From assembly GCA_963082975.1 (NCBI GenBank), contig OY720344.1, positions 80,588,053 to 80,652,052 of the forward strand: DNA of 64,000 nt. Reading direction: 5' to 3'. The notes below the pieces were generated by a model that was not told the DNA's origin, made no database searches, and saw nothing but the letters and a program-made list of their open reading frames with translations. The DNA is from Labia minor. Taxonomy: Eukaryota > Arthropoda > Insecta > Dermaptera > Spongiphoridae. A program made the translations under genes and the position numbers. Positions 58,883 through 64,000 of the stretch are shown piece by piece (the first letter of the stretch is position 1; every line of letters begins with the position of its first letter).

Positions 58883-59379
58883 TATATATATTTGTATTTT
58901 GGATATTTTAAACAGCTTTAAGGATTTTTTTGAAATTCACACCATAGATAATTTTTATAAAGAAAAATCTATTTATATTAGTTTCAGCATCGGGAAAAAT
59001 CATCTTCATTAGTTTTTTCTTAATTTAAATTATATAACGTCATCAACCAGCGCTTCCTTATATACAAAATATATTATAAATAAAATAAAATTGAAATGAC
59101 GTCATCAACTTCGTTAGATAGCGCTTCAGCAAATACAAAATATATTATATTAAATCAAATTACGAAATATATTATGTTATATCAACAGATTATACTTTTC
59201 TGTCCTTCAGAGCATTAATACATACGTTTAAGGTGTATATGTTTTATGACATTTTTATGTTCTTTTAAATTATTTGAACGGTGGCTCGATGAACCAGTTA
59301 TTAATATTACCAACCAAACCGATAATAAGGAATATTTTTTTAACTTAATTACCGAGCCGAGGCTCCCGGTACTATATAT

Positions 59380-59604
59380 TTATTTATATATATATATATA
59401 TATTTGTATTTTTGAGATATTAAACCCCTCTAAATATTTTTTTGAAATTCATACTATAAATAATTTTTATAAAGAAAAATCGATGTATTGGTTTCAGCCT
59501 GGAGAAAAATAATTTTTGTTAGTTTTTTCTTAATTTAAAATAGGTATTTTAATAATAATAAAAAAGGCACCGGACAACGCTTTACAGCTCTTTCTTAAAT
59601 ACAA
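59380..59604 (+). repeat. Dispersed repeat U, copy 3, cut by the Jockey LINE
   Basis: A TA tract (about 59380-59403) precedes GTATTTTTGAGATATTAAAC, TTTTTTTGAAATTCATACTA and TTAGTTTTTTCTTAATTTAA. Similarity to copy 2 ends at TACAAAATAT (about 59608), where the inverted LINE part starts. Confidence 0.55.
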
Positions 59605-60610
59605 AATATTAGAAATAAAATTCTTTTAATTCTTGTATAGCTCTGGTAAATCTAGTTTTATCTCCGGGGGAGTGTGTAACTTACCATCTCTTTCTTAATT
59701 TCCGTTTTTCCGCTATTTTATCCATGATAAATTTGGAGCAGTAAGAAGATGTTTTAGGAGAGATACCAATTTTAGTTGATTCCCAAAAAGCTTGTTGAAT
59801 AGCTTGTGTGAATCTTTCAACTGCATTATCTATATATACAATGTCTTTTAGGGAAGTGTTTAATTTAATTTTTTTAGATAGGAAACTGCGAAAATCCTCC
59901 CAATTTGTTGATTTGTTATGAAGCATGGGGGGATTTTCCTTGTATGAGATGTTAGCGGTAAGAGTGACAAGGATGGGAGTATGATCAGATGATAAATCAT
60001 AACTTGGTTCAATTTTTAGTTTACTTCTGGGAAAACCACGAGTGATAAGAAAGTCAATTAAATCAGGGGTTTTAGCAGTATCAGGTGGCCAATAAGTAGG
60101 TTGTCTGGTTGAGTGTTCGGTAAGATTTTCAGCTTGAATAGTTTGAAAGAATTGACTGCCTCTTGATGAAATTAATCGAGAGCCCCAGTCTGTATGCTTA
60201 GCATTGAAGTCACCGCCCGCGATGAATCTAAAACCTAAGGTGTCAAAGAATTTCTTAAACAGGTCACTTGTAATTTTTACACTCGGAGGACAATAAACTG
60301 CGGAAAGGACCAACTTGCCTTTAGAGTCCTCTAAGGCGATACTTGTTGCGAGATATGTTTTTCACTGTATTGGTTTAACTAGTGTGTTTTTAATAATGAT
60401 TGCTGTCCCTCCTTGCGCTTTTTTATCGGGATACTTAGTATCATATATGCTATAATTTTGGATTTTTAGGTAGCTTTTACTTGAAAAGTGAGATTCGCTA
60501 ATTAACATAATATCTAAGTTGTTTAATTCGATGAATTTTTTAATTTCCTGAACGTGATTTAACAAACCGTTGGCATTCCAAACTACGATTTTTATGTTTC
60601 TTGAGTTCAT
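59605..60610 (-). pseudogene. Jockey-type LINE ORF2: endonuclease and linker
   Basis: The ATG at 60610 opens IKIVVWNANGL and ISESHF of an apurinic-type endonuclease. A break near 60340 separates this from 60313-59681 with LSAVYCPP, GGDFNAKHTDWG and SSDHTPILV, which contain the catalytic Asp/Asn and Asp-His residues. It then continues to KIAEKRKLRKRW. A further frameshift carries on as VTHSPGDKTRFTRAIQELKE, ending near 59605. The reverse transcriptase that should follow is not here; it lies on the opposite strand from 62285. At least two frameshifts inactivate the frame. Confidence 0.75.
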
Positions 60611-60612
60611 TA
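60608..60612 (-). promoter_or_regulatory. TAATG stop-start overlap between ORF1 and ORF2
   Basis: On the minus strand the ORF1 stop TAA (60612-60610) shares its last A with the ORF2 ATG (60610-60608). Such UAAUG overlaps allow termination-reinitiation in some LINEs, as reported for silkworm SART1. Confidence 0.6.
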
Positions 60613-61983
60613 TGTCATTTTAGCAATCAGAGCAACTAAGAAGTCTAACAATCTGTCCATTTTATCCATCATTTTTGTTATTAAAGGCTGAAGTTTTGTG
60701 GTAAAGCATTTTCATGGGTAATGTTCTCTATGGTAGAGAGTTTTATTTGGGAATCTTGAGTTGGATTTAATTTTTGGCTATATGTTGGTTGGGATGGTTT
60801 GAAGGGATGTTTCCGTTGTCATTTGAAACTATCTTGACCTAGTGGGGGAAAAACCTTAGAATTTGGAGCGCTAATCGTTTTATGATTTAGCTCAGGTACC
60901 TTGGGTCGTAAAGGGGGATACATTTTGCTTTTTAATTGTTTATAAATGGTATAATCTTTGTAGTTAGCAGGATGATTTAAGCCACAGTTCATGCATTTGA
61001 TATTAGCTTTGTTATCCCCCTTGAGCTTACAATCACTTATCAGGTGAGGAGCTGGACATTTCAAGCAATTTGGTGATTTAAAAATTTTTCTTTAGTATGC
61101 CCGTATTGTTAGCATCTGTGGCACTTAGGGTAAGGTCGCTTAGGGTAAGGAGGTTCGAATGATACTATGGTGTTGAGGAGTTTATTAATTTCGAATTTTT
61201 TTTTTGATTTTAAGTCAATATAAAAAGAGGTAGTGGTTTTTTAGATGTTCGATCACGAACATTTGATATGTTCGTGACCTCATGTCCCAGTTCATTTAGT
61301 GCTTCTTGAAGTACATAAGTATCCGTGATGAATATTTCTTAAAACAACTCTAAATACTCGTTCTTGTTTTAATTGATAAGTATGAAAATGAGTAGTTTTT
61401 TCATTTAAGGCTTTTATAACCTTTCTACAATCATCAGAGCTATTAGATTGAATCTTAATTTCGTCAGAGTTAACACATTTGATCGTAAACGAGTTTGGAA
61501 TTAGGTTATTTAGTAGAACTATGGTTGGATGTTTTGAACCCCTGTGGCAAAAATTGGTGGGGGCTTTACATTTCTAGACGGTGATTTCTCTTCTTTATCA
61601 CCTTCCTCAGGAAGAATATTTCCCTTATCAATCTCTACATCGAGATTAATGAAGGAATTGCTGGTTGATATGCTAGGAACTCCCAGCCAATATTCGGCAA
61701 GTTTTAATTGTTTTGTTTTTCGTTGATCCGGACTCAGTTCAGATCTTTTATTTTTTCTTGATCCCACCCGAATCCAATCTTCGTCCTTTTTCCAGGAAGA
61801 TGCAGCAAAAGTGGGATCAGAAGATTTTTGTTGTGATTGTGGAGAGAGTAAAGAAATCAGTGATACCTTCTCTATTTCGTGGGTTTCGTTCAACTCTGGT
61901 TTGGACAAATTTAGCATCAATGAGCTGTCCTTAAAAGGGTTTGACTCGGATGGGTTAGTCGGGTCTCTATTTATTATTGGCAT
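60611..61983 (-). pseudogene. Jockey-type LINE ORF1 (Gag-like), broken
   Basis: The ATG at 61983 opens 154 codons ending KPPPIFATGVQNIQP, which starts the nucleic-acid-binding region of Jockey ORF1 proteins. After breaks come three zinc-knuckle-like motifs: CHRC-stop-QYGH (about 61120-61090), CLKCPAPHLISDC (about 61064-61024) and CMNCGLNHPANYKDY with Tyr for the last Cys (about 60985-60945). The C-terminus reads LITKMMDKMDRLLDFLVAL and stops at 60610. The protein would package element RNA. Several frameshifts inactivate it. Confidence 0.7.
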
Positions 61984-62284
61984 TTTGTCAAACTAAAATA
62001 GTATATAAATATCAAATATTAAATATATTGTATTAGATATCCTTACTGTATTAAACACTGTGTAAGTGTTATATTATTATAAATAGGGGAAGGAACTAAA
62101 GAAAGGATTTTTTCCCGCCGCCGAGGCCCTTCGGAGCATAATTTAAAAGATAGAGAAGGTCCTAGTTAGAAATATTAGATTGTAATACCTGTTAAGAGGA
62201 CAAATTTTAAAACTAAAATTATATAAATTTTTATATGTTTTGTATCAAGTAAACTTATATAAATATATATATATAAATCAATTC
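61984..62284. other. Junction region between the inverted LINE halves
   Basis: It holds the probable 5' UTR of the minus-strand part (GC-rich CCGCCGCCGAGGCCC at about 62116-62130) and then A/T-rich sequence up to the start of the plus-strand part. Confidence 0.4.
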
Positions 62285-63870
62285 GCCAGAAACTCACCAA
62301 AAATAAGAAATTAAAGAAATTAGAAGAATTAAAAAAATTGTTAAATGATGATAAAAACAAAAGTGTACATCAATATCTAAAAAACCTTGGTCCCTCTGAA
62401 GTGAGTAATTATTCATTATGGAAAGCCACCAAAAAAATAAAAAAACCTCTTACCCATATTCCCCCCCCCCCCCCCCATTAGAAACCAAAATGGTACTTGG
62501 GCTAGAAGTAACTCTGAAATAGTAAGTGTTTTTGCAGAACACTTTACCAATGTGTTTTCATGCCAAGCACTGAGTTGGGAAAACATTTATCGTCCTCTAG
62601 AAAACCTAACGCAATCTCAACAAGATACTTTCAAAATTAAAACTACCGAAATAATCTTTGAAATAAAAAAATTAAAAAACAAAAAATCTCCTGGATACGA
62701 TCTTATAACAAGTAAAATACTGAAAAATCTCCCACAGATAGCCTTAAAATTCCTAACTTATATTTACAACTCATCGCTCAGAGTGGGACATTTTCCTACT
62801 CATTGGAAAGTCGCACAAATAATTCTCATACCTAAACCAGGCAAGTCACCTACTGAAATCACCTCATACAGACTCATTAGTCTTCTGCCTATTATGGGGA
62901 AAATTTTAGGGAAAATCCTCCTCAAATATATAAAACCTCACCTTTTCGATATAGTGCCAGATAGTCAATTTAGTTTTCGTAGTGAACATGGCAGTATCGA
63001 ACAGGTACATAGGGTTATTAAAAAGATCAAGGACTCCCTCGAGACTAAATCGTATTGCGGTGTTGTTGTCTTGGATAGATACTTTCTGGTAAAATACGGT
63101 GATGCTTGGAAATAAAAGCTGGAGTCCCACAGGGCAGCATTCTAGGACCGGCTCTCTTCCTTTTATATATGGCTGACATTCCGACTTCCCCTTTTACAGA
63201 TATAGCTTCCTTCGCTGATGATACAGCAATTCTGGCATCTTACGTGAACTCCGAGGTGATCACTAGCAGAATACAAGACTACCTAAATCAACTCGAAAAG
63301 TGGTTTTTGAAATGGGGCCTGGCGGTTAACTCAAACAAATCATCCTTCGTTACTTTCACACTAAAAAGATCAACATGTCCCCTCTACGGTTAAATAACAC
63401 CACTATACCACAATACAACCATGCCAAGTACCTGGGCATTCATCTGAGCAGGCGTCTTACATGGGCAAAACACATAGCTGCCAAAAAAATCCCAAGTCGA
63501 ACTTGAGTATAGGAAACTCTACTGGCTCTTGGGTCGACGCTAAACTCTAAACTTAAACAACAAAGTACTTATTCACACCAGTATTTTAAAACCCAAGTGG
63601 GGCTATGGCATTGAGTTATAGGGCACAGTCAGTAAATCAAATATGATGAAGATCCTAAGGCTACAAAATAAATTTCTCAGGGACATTACTTGTGCTCCCT
63701 GGTACGTCCCAAACGCCCAGATTCACAAGAATTGGAATATAAAATCGGTCACCGAAAAATGCTCATCAAGGCACCCTAACCAACTAATCAATAATCTTCT
63801 CCACGAATCCAGGCCTTGCCTTCTTAGGCGAATAGACCCCTTTGGCTTACACACAAGAAACACCTTGTAA
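62285..63870 (+). pseudogene. Jockey-type LINE ORF2: reverse transcriptase and C-terminus
   Basis: From 62285 the frame reads ELKKLLNDDKNKSVHQYLKN and YSLWKATKKIKKP, then a 16-base C run. At 62552-63115 reverse transcriptase follows: IKKLKNKKSPGYDLITSKIL, HWKVAQIILIPKPGKSP, SYRLISLLPIMGKI. The palm segment with the first catalytic Asp is deleted (VVVLD joins RYFLVKYGD). After a frameshift, AGVPQGSILGP and FADDTAIL follow (63106-63393), then KYLGIHLSRRLTWAKHI and the C-terminal LQNKFLRDITCAPWYVPN to 63870. It is inactive. Confidence 0.8.
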
Positions 63871-64000
63871 AAACACCTAATTATAAAAATGCATTCTTTA
63901 AAATAAATGTGGCAGCCTCTGGGCGGGCCCTTTTTTGTTTCCTTTCTATCGCACCTATAAATAATTGTACGCAAGATGTATATTAATTTTACTTATTGTC
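63871..64000 (+). other. 3' UTR of the Jockey-type LINE or flank
   Basis: Non-coding sequence after the last C-terminal frame. No A-tail or target duplication is reached before the window ends. Confidence 0.4.

Larger units (their letters stand above)
57888..59375 (+). repeat. Dispersed repeat U, copy 2, interrupted by a Ginger-like element
   Basis: It begins TACTAGCAAAAATTGTATA (57888), is interrupted at 57906-58882, and resumes with TTTGTATTTTGGATATT, TTTTTTTGAAATTCACACCA and the block ATCATCTTCATTAGTTTTTT shared with family S. It includes TGACGTCA at 59097-59104. It ends near ACCGAGCCGAGGCTCCCGGT at 59351-59370. Confidence 0.55.

Overview
This window is very AT-rich eukaryotic nuclear DNA with no bacterial-style gene organisation. 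It is almost entirely a transposable-element landscape. Copia, RTE, Jockey and R1/I-like retroelements, hAT, pogo, mariner-like and Ginger-like DNA transposons, Helitrons and tRNA-derived SINEs all occur together. The copia element is primed by half of the initiator tRNA. This mix points to an animal, most likely an arthropod; I cannot name the species. No complete host gene is visible. One possible first coding exon lies at 23517-23563, and a few GC-richer patches (6270-6570, 16800-17215, 54040-54420) could be host or LTR regulatory DNA.

Layout: 201-4795 is a complete, apparently recent Copia LTR retrotransposon on the minus strand, with identical 221-bp LTRs, a 5-bp target duplication and one open 1334-aa Gag-Pol frame. 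From 5.5 to 19.7 kb there are dispersed non-coding families (called R, S, T, U, Y, Z and W here), three non-autonomous hAT elements with 8-bp duplications, and a foldback element with two 156-bp arms differing at one base. From 19.7 to 26.4 kb there is mostly featureless AT-rich DNA plus SINEs. An RTE-like LINE relic with an internal duplication occupies 26.4-28.4 kb. An intact SINE lies at 29.86-30.13 kb. Nested R and S repeats follow at 31.8-34.6 kb, and an internally deleted mariner-like element at 36.0-36.84 kb.

Two Helitron copies (38480-39646 plus, 50065-51232 minus) carry the same captured LINE fragment. At 40.96-42.5 kb a pogo-like transposase relic is interrupted by a Jockey-like fragment and by a palindromic insertion. 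Removing both rejoins its reading frame. At 45.2-47.0 kb an R1/I-like LINE sits inside an R repeat. At 54.7-55.7 kb two hAT elements lie side by side sharing one target duplication, next to a palindromic element and a third hAT end. At 57.9-58.9 kb a Ginger2/TDD-like element with a decayed integrase tail sits inside a U repeat. From 59.6 kb a Jockey-type LINE has its 5' half inverted relative to its 3' half.

There is no gene network here. The genes present are transposon genes, nearly all broken; only the copia Gag-Pol looks intact apart from a changed zinc-knuckle residue. All names rest on reading motifs by eye, with no database search.
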